From Enoplolaimus lenunculus (Eukaryota > Nematoda > Enoplea > Enoplida > Thoracostomopsidae), in NCBI GenBank assembly GCA_030248215.1, contig JASANG010003826.1, forward strand, positions 25,436-89,435: DNA of 64,000 nucleotides, read 5' to 3'. The position numbers were made by a program, and so were the translations under genes. Below are positions 45,501 through 57,400 of the stretch, one piece after another; the first letter of the stretch is position 1; every line of letters begins with the position of its first letter. A model generated the notes under the pieces. That model saw nothing but the letters and a program-made list of their open reading frames with translations, was not told where the DNA came from and ran no database searches.

Positions 45501-48319
45501 GGTTTCGCCGGACAGTTGAACAAATGATTGGTGTCGTGCGGCCTCTGTGAGCAGTCGGGGCATTCGTCGCTAACTGTAGGATCCAGGCGTGCTAGGTACG
45601 CGTTCAGGCGTTTGCACCAGCCTGATCGCAGCTGAGACAGCGTTGTCCGGGTTTCGCGGGGGAGTAGTGATTCCTCAGCAGCAATGGGTGGTGGGTATCC
45701 CCCAAGGACGATTTTTTCTTTATACTGGCTTGTTGCTGAGGCGACTGCTGCGGTATGCAATCTTGATATGCCGACTTTGTAGTCAGCTGCGGTTAGGCCA
45801 GATGCAGGGACATGCGGGCCTACGGTTTCGCCATACTGGGATGCAAGGTCTTGTCGTATGCTGCGGTGGGGTCGAGGCTGCTGCGTCAGTTCGTGGCAGG
45901 GATGCGAGGGCTTGTGGCAGGAATCTAGTCAACGACGTTGCAGAAGGTTTCAGTCAGCGGTGCCCTCCGCATCGCACCATACTTGTCGCACTAGACCTAA
46001 CATCGGCGTTCGATACAGTGGATCACTGCTGCTTAGCAACACAAATTGTTAACCTGGCTGGCACTCCGACATCTATTCGACGCTGGGCTATCAACTACCT
46101 TAATGGACGCCAAGCGAAAGTGCAGTTCCGCGAATACTGCTCCAGTTCACGCAAAATCTCTAAAGGAGTGGTTCAGGGCGGTGTATTGTCACCGGTACTC
46201 TTCAATCTTTACATGAGCGACCTACCGTAACCTCCACAGGGTGTTAAATTTATGAGCTATGCCGATTATGTCAGCATATATGCCAGCGGTACCGACATTG
46301 GTGCACTCACGCGCTTGATCAACGGCTACCTGGAAGAAGTCTCTCGTTTCTTCAAAGCGAAAAATCTCCTGGTTTCAGCAGGCAAATCCTCGGTGACTCT
46401 GTTCACCTCACACACTTCCCAGGCCAAACTTCACCCTCAGGTATTCATGGATGGTCAATTACTTCCACTCAACAAAACGCCAAATTCTGATTCCGGTATG
46501 TGCGCACGTATATGGCAAACTTTTTCCTTTACATACACTTACCACGTAGATGGGTGCGACCGGATATTAGTTTACCGGATACCGGAACCGCATACGGATA
46601 TTGAATTTTTACCGTAACCGAAACCGGATATTTATTTTTTCGCTTTATTTTTAGCGTGCTCAAGGTTTTCGTCACAGTTAAGGAACGTGAACCGTATTAT
46701 GGACTATTTAAAATTTAAAACACGTCAAAACAGCCTTAAACGTTTAATTCAATAACTTATTAACAAAACTGAACAAATTACAAAAACACTCATTTTGAAC
46801 TAACAAATTTTTAAAGCCTTACATATGTACTTAACGTGTACATCCCTCTTTTTTACAAGCGGTCGTCAAGAACCGAGAATCCAACTACCGGAATCCATGG
46901 GATCTCTGACACTCACGTCAAGTAGGTCAGTCAGTTCGATGGTAGTAGTTGTCACAAATACGAATGATGGTGTAAATTTTCTGGTTTTCTAAACAATATT
47001 CGGGAAGTTAAAATACCGAAACCCGATGTCGATTTTTTGCCGGAACCGAAACCGGGTATCCGGTCGCACACTGATATATATGGGAGTTTCGGTCTAAGTC
47101 TCGGCAGGTCTCTGTATTTTGCAGGTCTCGGTTTCTTGAGTTTCGGTTGTTTGGCACCGAAGTGGAGGATTCAGTAAATGGTGGTAAACCTGTAAACAGC
47201 AATATTAATATCAAACGCATTACTATTAACAAAATGTCCCGCGACACGTGATAAAAACGGTACCTACGCAACCCAACAGGTAAATACAATTTGAAGTTAA
47301 CACAGTAGTTTTTCATCTTTCAATCAAAACTATTGCTTTTGCTAATAATAAAATTATTATTATTATTATTAACATTTCAATTGCAATTTATGTTAAAAAT
47401 GCTTATTTTGAAATGTCACATCCACTTGGGTCTCGATGCAACTTTATAAATGCAAAATGCTTGCTTCGTAATGCGAGGAGTTCAGTTTGTAAAAAATAAA
47501 TAGTTATTGGACTCGGCTTAGACGCTATTTTCTACACAATTCACTTTGCTTGTTTCAATCACTTCTGGTGCATTCCGGCGTTATCGTGATGCACCTAGGT
47601 ATTTACATTCGCTAAGACATCCTAGCTTAAACTACGACTGCTGATTGTACCGGTCTTATTCGTTCGCGTACGCGCTAACGTTACATAGGAGCAAACTTGC
47701 TTGCTAAGCTCTCACGCCTGTTTAAAAGCGGCGTTTGGATCTACAAACTGCCAGTCTGCGGACGGTGAAATAATAGGAAGTACGTAGAGTAACTAGATTG
47801 CCTGTCTTTTGACAGTGAATGGTTTGAACGGCAAAAATTAAAAACCAAGTTGCTTGACCACGTTGCAATTTTGCTTCACCCGGAACCGGGGACCGTGTCC
47901 AGGCCTTGCGTAAAATCCTGGCCCTGTGACATCTCTACGACGACCTATGGCCGACACATTCTCAGTCAGCGCGCTACCACTGAGACGTGATACCTCATAA
48001 TTAACTGCTGAGTTATGCATCCGAATGTCACAAATGGTAGCGCGGTGAACTGAGATTCTGTCGACCACGTGTCATGGGAACGAAATTTTCAGCTGCAAGC
48101 ACTCCGAACACTCCGAATTGAAAACCTCGTACCCTTGCCACTAAACAACTAATCACAGCTACGACCTTATCCCGCTACCGCACCCCGCAATCAAGTTAAC
48201 AAAATGAACTAACCAATATAATTCTTTTCCGGACTCTGTTGTTCAGTTGTATCTTTTGTGTGTTCTTTGAGCTGCTGTTGATGTTGTGGTGGTGGCTGTT
48301 GTTGCTGAATATCGACCAT
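36514..48319 (-). CDS. YBX: Y-box (cold-shock domain) RNA-binding protein
   Basis: A DNA/RNA-packaging factor of the YBX/CEY family that binds mRNA in cytoplasmic mRNPs. The eight exons are 48214-48319, 43287-43350, 42853-42976, 41501-41598, 39309-39588, 38925-39072, 37443-37587 and 36514-36535 (987 nt, 328 residues plus stop, all phases consistent). The start MVDIQQQQ opens a Gln/Pro-rich leader. The cold-shock domain (about 37-98) has [15 protein letters not shown] (RNP1) and DVFVHQTAI (RNP2), then FDIVEGQK. Next comes NVTGP and [11 protein letters not shown], the signature after the domain in vertebrate YBX1. Residues about 132-321 are an RGG/Gly-rich tail instead of the vertebrate alternating basic/acidic clusters. 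The last exon encodes only MELASK and is the least certain. It is about the length of human YBX1 (324 aa). Confidence 0.93.
36850..37090. repeat. TTGCAG-rich repeat, second locus
   Basis: GCTGCAAAAACTTGCACGTG, AACTTGCAGTTGCAAG and GCAACTGGGCAGATTCTGAG correspond to pieces of 21.69-22.57 kb. It lies just outside exon 7 of the Y-box gene, in its last intron. A third partial copy is at about 38775-38870. Confidence 0.5.
39797..40095. repeat. Dispersed repeat with GTTCCNGCAGGAAC ends, copy 1
   Basis: It starts GTTCCAGCAGGAAC, has TTGGACTTTTCAGAAAACTT and GATTTTCAGCTATTT-type blocks, and ends with GTTCCTGCATTTTTGAGTGC and GGAACAGGAATTCCGG. A second copy lies at 54704-55040. It sits in a Y-box gene intron. 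Confidence 0.6.
40660..41475. repeat. CCGGAATTCCGG-rich hAT-like remnants
   Basis: GGAATTCCGG/CGGAATTCCG words cluster at about 40690-40800. A related piece with CCACCGGATATCCGGTGCC runs from 41188 to about 41475 (CCGGTGGCGCCCTGTG). Both belong to the CAGGGTGCAACCGG family but are decayed. Confidence 0.5.
43649..43790. mobile_element. hAT-like MITE fragment (left end CAGGGTGCAACCGG)
   Basis: Intact left end, then AATTCCGGTTCCGGTAAG and repeated CCGGAATTTTCCGG. The right end is absent. It is replaced by the 5' side of the LINE that follows. Confidence 0.6.
43802..46552 (+). mobile_element. Jockey-like LINE: endonuclease and reverse transcriptase, broken
   Basis: The 5' part (43802-44656) encodes an APE-type endonuclease with [23 protein letters not shown] and MSSDHLPI. 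The RT follows from 44604 in a shifted frame: [23 protein letters not shown], then after an insertion [29 protein letters not shown] and the catalytic motif. That motif reads YADY instead of YADD, so the second catalytic aspartate is lost. Defects seen: a frameshift between endonuclease and RT near 44.62 kb, the 536-bp insertion at 45386-45921, one TAA stop after the DLP motif, and loss of the 3' end where a hAT-like element begins at 46552. It lies in the first intron of the Y-box gene, antisense to it. Confidence 0.9.
45386..45921 (-). mobile_element. 5'-truncated Jockey-like LINE inserted antisense
   Basis: Flanked by an 8-bp target duplication AATCTAGT (45378-45385 and 45922-45929). On the minus strand it encodes the C-terminal region typical of jockey-type elements: [18 protein letters not shown], then CPDC and HDTNHLFNC (Cys2-His-Cys), ending [13 protein letters not shown] and a stop. 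A short UTR and a (CAA)n tail follow. It is about 114 codons long and severely 5'-truncated, the normal outcome of target-primed reverse transcription. It could be the same family as its host element, but the host copy lacks this region, so I cannot tell. Confidence 0.9.
46552..47073. mobile_element. hAT-like MITE, complete-looking
   Basis: Ends GGGTGCGACCGG and CCGGTCGCACACTG, 522 bp. Interior words include TTTACCGGATACCGGAACCG and CCGAAACCGG. It truncates the LINE on its left. Confidence 0.65.
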
Positions 48320-48749
48320 AATGATGTATCAATTTGTTCCCTCTTAAATGGTTACTTCCTTGATGTTCTAACAAACACGTCAACGGTTTAGCACCAATGA
48401 GCTGCTGGTTCTCACCAAAAAACCCTCGACTCTCTTGATGGTGACTTAGAATGGCTTGGCTGGCTTGCTGCCTGGCGGCTTTATTTTATACCCTAAAATA
48501 TCATTCAATTACATACATATGAAACGCAGGAAAGCAATCAAAAGAAGGGTTCTTAAAATAACACTGTATATGCGTACGCTAAGTGAATGCAACGTAACTA
48601 ATCCAAACCTTATTAATTCTACAAACCGTGCCTCAAGCTAGATCTCGAAAGTCTCGGGATTTGGTTGGTCTCGGTATCGCTTTTCTTGAGTCTCCGTGGT
48701 TTGCAAATCGAGACCAAAGAGGTGAAAAAGCGATAAACAATTGCTATTA
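48320..48749. other. Region upstream of the Y-box start
   Basis: Likely 5' UTR and promoter of the Y-box gene on the minus strand. A GTCTCGG/GAGACC-rich stretch lies at about 48645-48715, related to ones at 39.12, 41.89, 42.49, 47.09 and 49.35 kb. No defined promoter element. Confidence 0.35.
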
Positions 48750-49001
48750 GAGCCGGAATTACCGGTTCCCGAATTTTTTCACCATCCGGCTCCGGTAAAT
48801 TGTTGCCGCCAGAATTAAAAATTACGGCATTCAGCAGATAAAGTGAATACCTATTTCTAACTAGGGTTATTTCAATAATAATATTGCAAATAACGGAAAT
48901 TAAAATGAATTTTTCGGTGGTATGTATTTTTCATTTTCCGGTTCCGGTTCTGGTTCCATTTCCGGTAATTTTTTTAATTTTGTAATTACGGTTGCACCCT
49001 G
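48750..49001. mobile_element. hAT-like MITE (right end GGTTGCACCCTG)
   Basis: Right end GGTTGCACCCTG at 49001, interior GCCGGAATTACCGG and TTCCGGTTCCGGTTCTGG. The left end is decayed. Confidence 0.6.
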
Positions 49002-51783
49002 CCTCCAAGTGATTATTTCACTATATTATGGCATGGATGCCGGACTGCTTAGGTTTATGCTTCAGCTTAAGCATGGGCGTGTGTAAGTAAATTAGTAATA
49101 AAATTGCACAGCACAAACAAAGTGGGTGAGCTTTCTGCAGTTGATCCCAAGCAATCTTTTTATTAATATTGGCACAGACGGTCGCATACGTATAATCCGC
49201 TTAAGTTCATTTTCATTTGTGCGCAACATCTGTATAATTGGAGTTGGCAGATGGGGATAGTTTTGTGAAAGCTTTCAATTGTAGCGTCTTTCCCAGCATT
49301 CGAAACTGATAAACAAAATAAAAAATATAGTTTTCGGCGACGGTTAAAAATTGACCCAGAACGAGACCAAAAGTCTCGATCTCGGTTTCGCTTTTTTGAC
49401 CGAACCCGCCCATTCCTGCTCAATTGCTCTTACTATCGCCCACTCCCTTTTTACTAAACGCAAACCGAAAACAATCCTTCGTTGCAACAACTTTATAGCT
49501 ACGTAAATTTCACCACAAACTGGCAAATTTATATCACCTGTTTCTTAATACTATATCATAAATGTCCCACAGGGCAAATGTTAAAGTGCATCAATAAACG
49601 CTACTACTCCTATACTTTTGAGGGTCACTCTGTATATCGTTCAGCATATGCTTTTGCTGGATAGCAGGTACCGCTTCAAACTAAAGTATATTTTTGTTAG
49701 GAAACGCGGGACACTTTGAAAACATTTCGATACTTTGTTTTTGCTGGAACCGTGCGGACAGCCGAGACATTGTCGACCTGCGTTTTTCTCGACCACCTTG
49801 GACATAGGATAGCTACAACGTCGTACAACTGCGAGCCCATGTTTTTGCTGATCAGTCTGATAATACACTGGGCTTAAAAGTCTCGGCACATTTTTGGTAG
49901 GCAGCCGGGAGAACTTTGCAGAATGGGAAGCCGGAAAACCACATTGCTGTTGGGCAGCTAGGACAGCTTGAACTTTATTTTACGTTGGAGCCTATGCAGC
50001 TATTAGGCTGATATTTGTTTTTGATCGCAGCTTTACGCAGACAAGATTCGTCTGTCTGAAGGTTACACCTAGGCTTAAACGTAGTAAGAATCCACCGGAG
50101 TTTTAGGAGTTTACCTTATTTGAACTGAACACTTTCATAAGCCTGTCGAGACGTGACTAGGCATTATTTCTTAGAGTTAAAGGAAAATTCGACATGCAGT
50201 CGCTTTATTTTGCGAAATTTGTTTCAAGGCTTTTAAATTCTTTTACGTTGTGAACATTGCCTCAGGTTTTGAAGCACGTATCTTCTTTACTTCAGAATTT
50301 TTGTTGACGTTTATTGTACGGCCAGTGTTCACCTTGAGTAACGCAACAGTAGCATAAGTATTTTCCTAAGGCTAATTTTAAAGCCTAAACAGCTTCAGCT
50401 TAAAGATAAGCCATATTAACTAATTCCTAGTCAAAGCCTAAGGCTTCGGAAGAAACTAGTTTAAAGTTTAGTCCTACGAACAAATAGTTCGCTCTCAAAG
50501 TAACATAGTGATATCGGGCATATTTTACGAAACGGCCGACAAGTGTGGGTAATTTTACCGCTTCGGTTTGCCGGAACGTGGTACTGTTTAAAATACCTAG
50601 CTAGTGTGGTGTGTTTTTGATTTAGAAATGTGCACTTGCACCAAAAGACAGCTGCTCAGCGCACATCGATGTTTGTTGTCTGAGAAGTAAGGATAAAGAA
50701 TATCATTTCGATTAACGCTAAAGTTGCGTTTACTATTAATAGAGCTTAAATATACGTACTGGCGATTGACGAGCATTTTCGTTGGAAAAAAGCAGAAAGC
50801 GTAGATTTGACACTGAAAGCGCTAATTTTATCGTAGTTTTTTGGCGTAGTGTCGCGTTTCCTGTATCAGTCTTTGTCAATGTGTTTTTGCTCAACATAAA
50901 ATTTTGTGGCAATTTTTGCGTTTAGTATTATGCAAATTCCACAATATCATGCGTACACTAGGTGACTTGAGGGGGTAGTATGATGAACACTGAAGCCAAA
51001 AAAGCTGCAGTGTGCTGCATACTGAAGCCAAGTGAAGCCAAAAAAGCTTGACTGCGCTGCATTTCGAAATAAATTTACGGTAATTTAGGTAGAATTTAGC
51101 GTTTCTGAACCAGTATCATCAAGTTAAGCGCAAATCATAACTTATTGCAAAGTTTATTCCAATATATAAATTAAGCCAAATTCAGATAAAAACAACATTT
51201 CGTGAACTTTTCACAATCCGCAACAGTCGTTTTGGACCTAAAAACATAGTTATCAGTTTCAAACCAGTTCAATATAAAACATTTAAAACTATTTTCAAAA
51301 ATTTCAGGCTGTGAGGGCCCTCGCAATTCACCCAGTACCGATCTGCGAAGTCTGTATAATTCTGAGAGCTAGGCCGGTTTTCGGACCTGTCCACACACCT
51401 GCATCGATTCTCTAGGACACTGACACTTCAAAGGCTGCCGTTTTCAGCTCAGAGCCTTCCGAATCAAAGCCGTGTCTACCGACACCAGCGTGTACAGGGT
51501 CTTTCCGCCCAGACCTAATACCAAAATTTTCCGTGCAACCCGAAAGCTCAAACGATCTTACAGAAATGTGATCCCAGGTGTCATAACCTAAATTCGGTTA
51601 AGATTTATACCGCTGTGTGCTGTGGCATCTGTACAGCATGCATACTAACACTGAAGTGACATCTACGCTTCGGGCAAAGTGTTCAAATTTCGATCTAACA
51701 TTTAACTGAAACCGCAGATACAGAACTTCTTGTGCATTCTGAATGTTGCTTACTGCTTCTATTTCAATAGCTATTACATTAAT
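49002..51783. other. Intergenic region between divergent YBX and NUP160
   Basis: No gene found. TTAGGC-like traces occur at about 49045-49080 and 50350-50460. A short direct repeat (TGAAGCCAAAAAAGCT, twice) lies at about 50992-51052. Promoters of both flanking genes should lie here, but I see no diagnostic motif. Confidence 0.4.
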
Positions 51784-54435
51784 ATGGACGATATATTACA
51801 GTTACGAGAGACATACACGCGATCTTTCTTTTCGAAGCCGCCAAGAGAAATACTTGTCAAAACAGGTTAGTATCAGGTGCACCAGGGCGCGACTATATAC
51901 AGCTGTGGTGCTGAATATTATAAAACGGCTTTTACAAGTGATCGTTTTAACGTGTTGCTGCGATTACATTTCTGAGCAAGTCGAGGAGTTCAAGTTTTGA
52001 TATTTAGCTACTTTTAACTTATGTAATCCGTATCCGGTTCCCGTATCCGGTCAAATAATATCCAGTCGCACCCTGGGTGCAACCGGATACCAAAAATACC
52101 AAGGCGGGATATATAGTTCAGTTTTAGCCATTTTCCTGCTTATTAATGGGTGTATTAAGCAACCTTTTTATTCATGATTCGTTATTTGGCGACAATATTT
52201 AATTTAGCTGATATATCTTATATTTGAAATAATTTTAGACATTTCGTTAAACAGCCTGATTGATGTCAGAACAGAGCCGAGTGCCGGTTGCTTCCAGTTC
52301 TCTGACGAAATAGTCGGATCTTCATTCATTGTTTGGTACGTTTTGAATGATGCTACGTAGAGTTTTGTAAAAGTTTTGTAACTCAGTTCTGCAGTCAGTG
52401 AAATTACTACATCTACGTAACGTAACTTCGTATGTTTGTTTTATAATATTTTTATCAAACAAATATACTGTATTATATATTTGAAATGTTTTCGAACAAT
52501 AGCATGGCAGCCACCTAATGCAACAAGATGTTTTTCTGCAATATACATACCGTTCATATTTTGCAGTTTTTCAATTTTGCTTTCATAGGAGAGCAATCGG
52601 CGAACAGTTGTTTCTCGAAGAACATTCGCTAGAATTTGATCTTGTCGGAGGCTCCATTGCACTTAAAATTGAGAATGCTGTCATACTACCTGGGACGACC
52701 ATTTGCAGCGGTGGTATCAGTAATTACGGTGATTGTGTTCAAATTGCAGTTCCGACTGCGGTCTCGGTTCATCGATTTGTGTTTCCCCACCCGAATCGGG
52801 CTCGCCCAGCAGTAAGCATTTTTCATCAGAATAAATTCGTATATTGGTGGACTGAGTATGAACGGAGTTTTTAAGTGAGTATCAAACAATAAGGTTCACT
52901 GAAAATTTGATCTGGGTTTAGTGCCTTAGTTCGATGTATTTCTGAGTAAAAATTACGTAATTTGAACCCTTAATGTGGTTTTTTGTAGATTTTGCGTTTT
53001 TGTTTTGATTTGAATTTTGCATCATTTTAGCCAATGTCGTCATCTTCAGTGCCATTGCAATCGATATTTGCGAATGCCACTGCAAACATTATCGAAAATG
53101 CTCAATTCGGTTTATGTAGAATTTGCGTTTTTGTTTTGATTTGAATTCTGTGTCATTTTAGTCAATGTCGACATCCTCAGTGCCGTTGCGGTCGATATTT
53201 GCGAATGCCACAGCAAACAATCTCGAAAACATTCATCATACGCTTACGCTGGGATCGAATCAGCTATTTCCACACACTGCCAGTGCGTTAATTTTTCCTG
53301 TCGCATCTAGAGAAATTATGTTTGCACTAGGATATGCCGATGGGTCAATTGCTCTAGTCACACTGTGGCCGGACAATAAACGTAGTAAGTTAAGAGGCTA
53401 ACGCTTAGCGTAAAGGTTTCCCGCTTGAGATTTTTCAGTTTTAATAATCGAATTGCTTTGATTGATCTATATTATCGATTTTTGCTATTGCCGTTCACAG
53501 ATTTATAATTTAAAATGTGTTAAACTAATGATATTCGCCTAAACGGAAACTTGTATATTGTTATGCGAAGCTCGATGTTTTGCGAAGCGGTTTATATTTT
53601 GTGCTCGGGTGTCGAACGGTGGATGCTGTCTGTGCGTTCGTCCGTCGGTTCCGTCAGAAGTGAATCTTAGGAACCGCTGAAGTTTGCATATTAACTTGAT
53701 TAATAAGCATAAATTAGGACTTTTTAAATTATTTCACTGATTATTAGGGTGACTGAAGGGTTTTGGGTGCGAGCAATCGGAATAAATTGTGTATAAACCT
53801 TCAAGCCCGATCATAGAATAGTTAGCTAATAGCAATTTTGCATATTAGCTTAGTTAGCTAAGCTAAAATTGGGACTTTATATTATTTCACTGATTATTAG
53901 GGTTACAAGCTATGAAATTCAATACTAAAGGATTTTTTGGTGTGAGAAATTTGAACAAATTGTTTATAAACCTCCAAGACCGATAATTGAATAGTTGGCT
54001 AATAGTTAATTTGCATATTAGCTTAATTAGTTAAGCCTAAATTAGGACTTTTTAAATTATTTCACACGTATGTTGGAGCTTCGGTCAATACATGTAGTTC
54101 TACCACGACTGGTATTTATTGCTGTAACTACATTTGCAAAGTAGCTCACAATTGTCAATTGTCTCCAAAGTCTACTTTTGAAGATGGGACTTTTGCTCAA
54201 ATTAGCGACGGTATAACTTTTGTTTTTCTTTATTGATGTTCGGATATGTTAAGTAACATTATGGGCGCTTCTAGGACATCCAACTCAAGATACGCTTTGT
54301 ACGTCCTCGGTGTTGAAACGTCTGTCAACCTGGATCTCGAAACCGTTTGTAAAGTGTGTAATTCGTTCTTATTTATTTTGCTCGTGGTAAAATGGAAAAT
54401 TTTTTAATAAGTTATCACGTATCATCGTGAAACGA

Positions 54436-54496
<61 letters not shown>

Positions 54497-57400
54497 GTTT
54501 GCTGTTGTAAATGTTAACAAAACAAAATGGCTACAAAGACAAACTTTGAAAATGTGGAACTTTCTGTTTTTCAGAACAGAAACGATTAGTGATTCAGTGT
54601 GCAGCGTATGTTTCGGACGAACGTCTAACGACATGTTGTTGTTTGCAGCTACATCTGATTGTCGTTTGCAAATATGGTCGTGCAAGGTCGGTAAATATCA
54701 CGGTTCCAACAAGAACTAAATTTTGCCGAAACAAGAACACGAGCAGGAGTCTGAAACAAGTTTTATCACCGAAAATTTCTATTGGACTTTTTAGAAACTG
54801 CCAAAACATGGTTTAAGCGATTTTTCAGCTATTTGACCTGCAAGTTTTGCGAAAACACATCAGCAACGGTTTATTAACAAAAGTAATCTAATTGCAAAAA
54901 TATTATATAGTTTCGAAATAAAATTTTTCGAAGACAGTGTTTCCAGTATTCAAATGATTAAGAATAATTTTCCACAAAACCGTAAAAATTTCGGTTCCTG
55001 CATCTTTGAATGCAGGAACATGAACAGGAATTGAGATGAGGGCACCGCAAAATTACGGCGCCACACTTCTGTGGCGTTTCGCTAGACCAGTATCGAGTGG
55101 GCGTTTTCGGAGGTATCCCGGTTTTAGTCCGCCGGGCTTGATAAGTGGGATTAAAAAATTTCGTAACTTTTGTTTTTAGCAGCTTTTTTGGTTAAATTTT
55201 CTATTTCGAAGCATTGAAATGGTTCTAACCATTGTTTATATTTCCATGTTTGTAAGTATAAGTGATTTTTCCAGTCGGGGGCTTAGCATCGGAATATTTG
55301 TCGAGTGGGGGATTTATCCAAATGGAATTAGGTCTCCTACGCCCCTTCGCACTAGGGAAACGCCAGCTTACTTGCGTGCACACTAATTGTATACTTTGTT
55401 TAAGACGAAAACTGAAATTAGACAAATTGATGCATGGCGATATTTGCCAGAGTCCATGAAAACGAATTCTGGTGTTCAAGCATTAGGTAAGCACTTAAAA
55501 TTTTAAGCTGGTCAGCAGAAATGTGTCTGTTTATTGATGTGTTCTTTGTTTGTATTAAGTGTTGAAACCGTGAAACCGGGATGACAGGGTAATACAAACA
55601 AAGCGCAAGTTTATATGGCCATAACGAAGCCATAAAGTCACAAAGATGTTATTTGTTTTATTTAGGAATACTAAACCATTATTTGATGGGAAACTTATCA
55701 TGCTAGTCAAGAAAGAGACCTAACCATACGGGTCGAATTTTTTGCTAAATTAGCAGTTCCTAGCGGCTTTATCTAGCTTATTGCGACGTTACCATTAGTA
55801 GACCAAAATTAACGCAGACTTCACCAACCATTGTTGTTTGAGTAAATTGAAATTCCTGTTGAAAATGTCCTAAATGAAATCTTGACAAAGGTTGGAATCA
55901 GACTTAAAAATGTTTTTGCAAGCCAGCCAATGTTAGTCAAGCTATCCTGAATGGTAAAAGTTTTCTACTATTAGGCAATTGTCATCGTGTTCGAAGCACA
56001 GTGATTGATGATGTAGCATATACGGTGTTATACGCTCATTCCAACATTGAATCTCGGGTAATTTGATATTTATATACATTATAGCAACGTCGTGTATTCT
56101 TTAATTTGCGTGCCGGATGCCATTATGGTCGTGTCTTTTAAATTTGAAATACTGACTAGCGGGGTGCAGCTGGAATACCGGTTCGGGCAATTTTGACAAT
56201 CCGGTTCCAGTTCCTGTTTCGGTAAATTTTTACCGGAATTTAAAATTCCATTAAAATATTATACTAAACAATGACAATAAAAATTAAGTAGATTTCATTT
56301 GTATAGTATATAAATATTGACAATCGCCAAAAATAAACCATCGAAGGTTGATTTCGCTTCCGTGGATTATGAATATCAAAAATCCAGAAGATTAAGTGAA
56401 TACCCATCTCCAACTAAGGGTATTTCACCAATAATATTGCAAAAAGAAAATTAAAATGAATTTTTCGTTGGCATATATTATTCTTTTTTCGATTCTGTTT
56501 CCTGTAATTTTTTCAAATTCCGATTTCGTTAAATTGTAATACCGTTGCACCGTGCTGTTTAGTGAGTTTTGGTTTGTCTGGTGTTTGTGGAAGCTTGCCT
56601 GATTATTAGGCGGAAAATGAAAATGTTACAGCTCCTGATTAAAGTAATAGGCCAGTTATTTGCATGTAGTGATGGAAGTTTTATTGCGAATCTCGAAGTT
56701 GTATAAAAATCGGCTGTGTAGCTCTGTAATCTAAGCACATTTTTGATGCCGGCTCGTTGCACAATTGCAGTATTTTGTCAGTTTGAATACCAATCGCTAA
56801 ACCGCTATACATTTATTTATGAAAATATAATTCGAGAACTTATAGTAAGCAATTTTGACAAATTTAGCTAATTTTGTTTATTACAGTTCATCGTATTTTG
56901 TCCTGAAACCCGATCTGGCGAACTTAAACTGAACGCAGTTGCAGAGTTGTCTGGTCCTGAAGTATGAATGAATTATTTCACTTTAACGCCATTTTACGGA
57001 ATTATATAATTCTTGTATAACGAGCCGTGGACCGTTAATAGTCCGAATTATAGTTTTGAGACTTCGCTTGGGCAATTTTAGCAATTAAAATGGAAGAATT
57101 AAAACTAAGATACATTCTTACTTGACGCATTGTTTAGGAACATGGATATTCCTTTTAAAATCTACTAATACGGAATTGAACGACCGTGATCGAACTTTTG
57201 TTAAAATACCCTTTGTGAGAATGGAACTTAAAGAAAATATGTAAGCTAACACTTTTTACAAGGGCGCAATCGGAATTTTGCCTCCGGTAGGAGAGGTTGC
57301 GGTTCTTTAATTACTCGATTCCGGAAATAAAAGCAACACTTTTTACGTGTTATTCCGGTATTTTCGGTGTTCATAGTTTTGTATTTTAAAACAACCCGTT

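Noticed and set aside
55262-55404. Coding-looking stretch before NUP160 exon 6
   Set aside because: The exon frame has a stop here. A good acceptor at 55404 gives a phase-consistent exon without this part.
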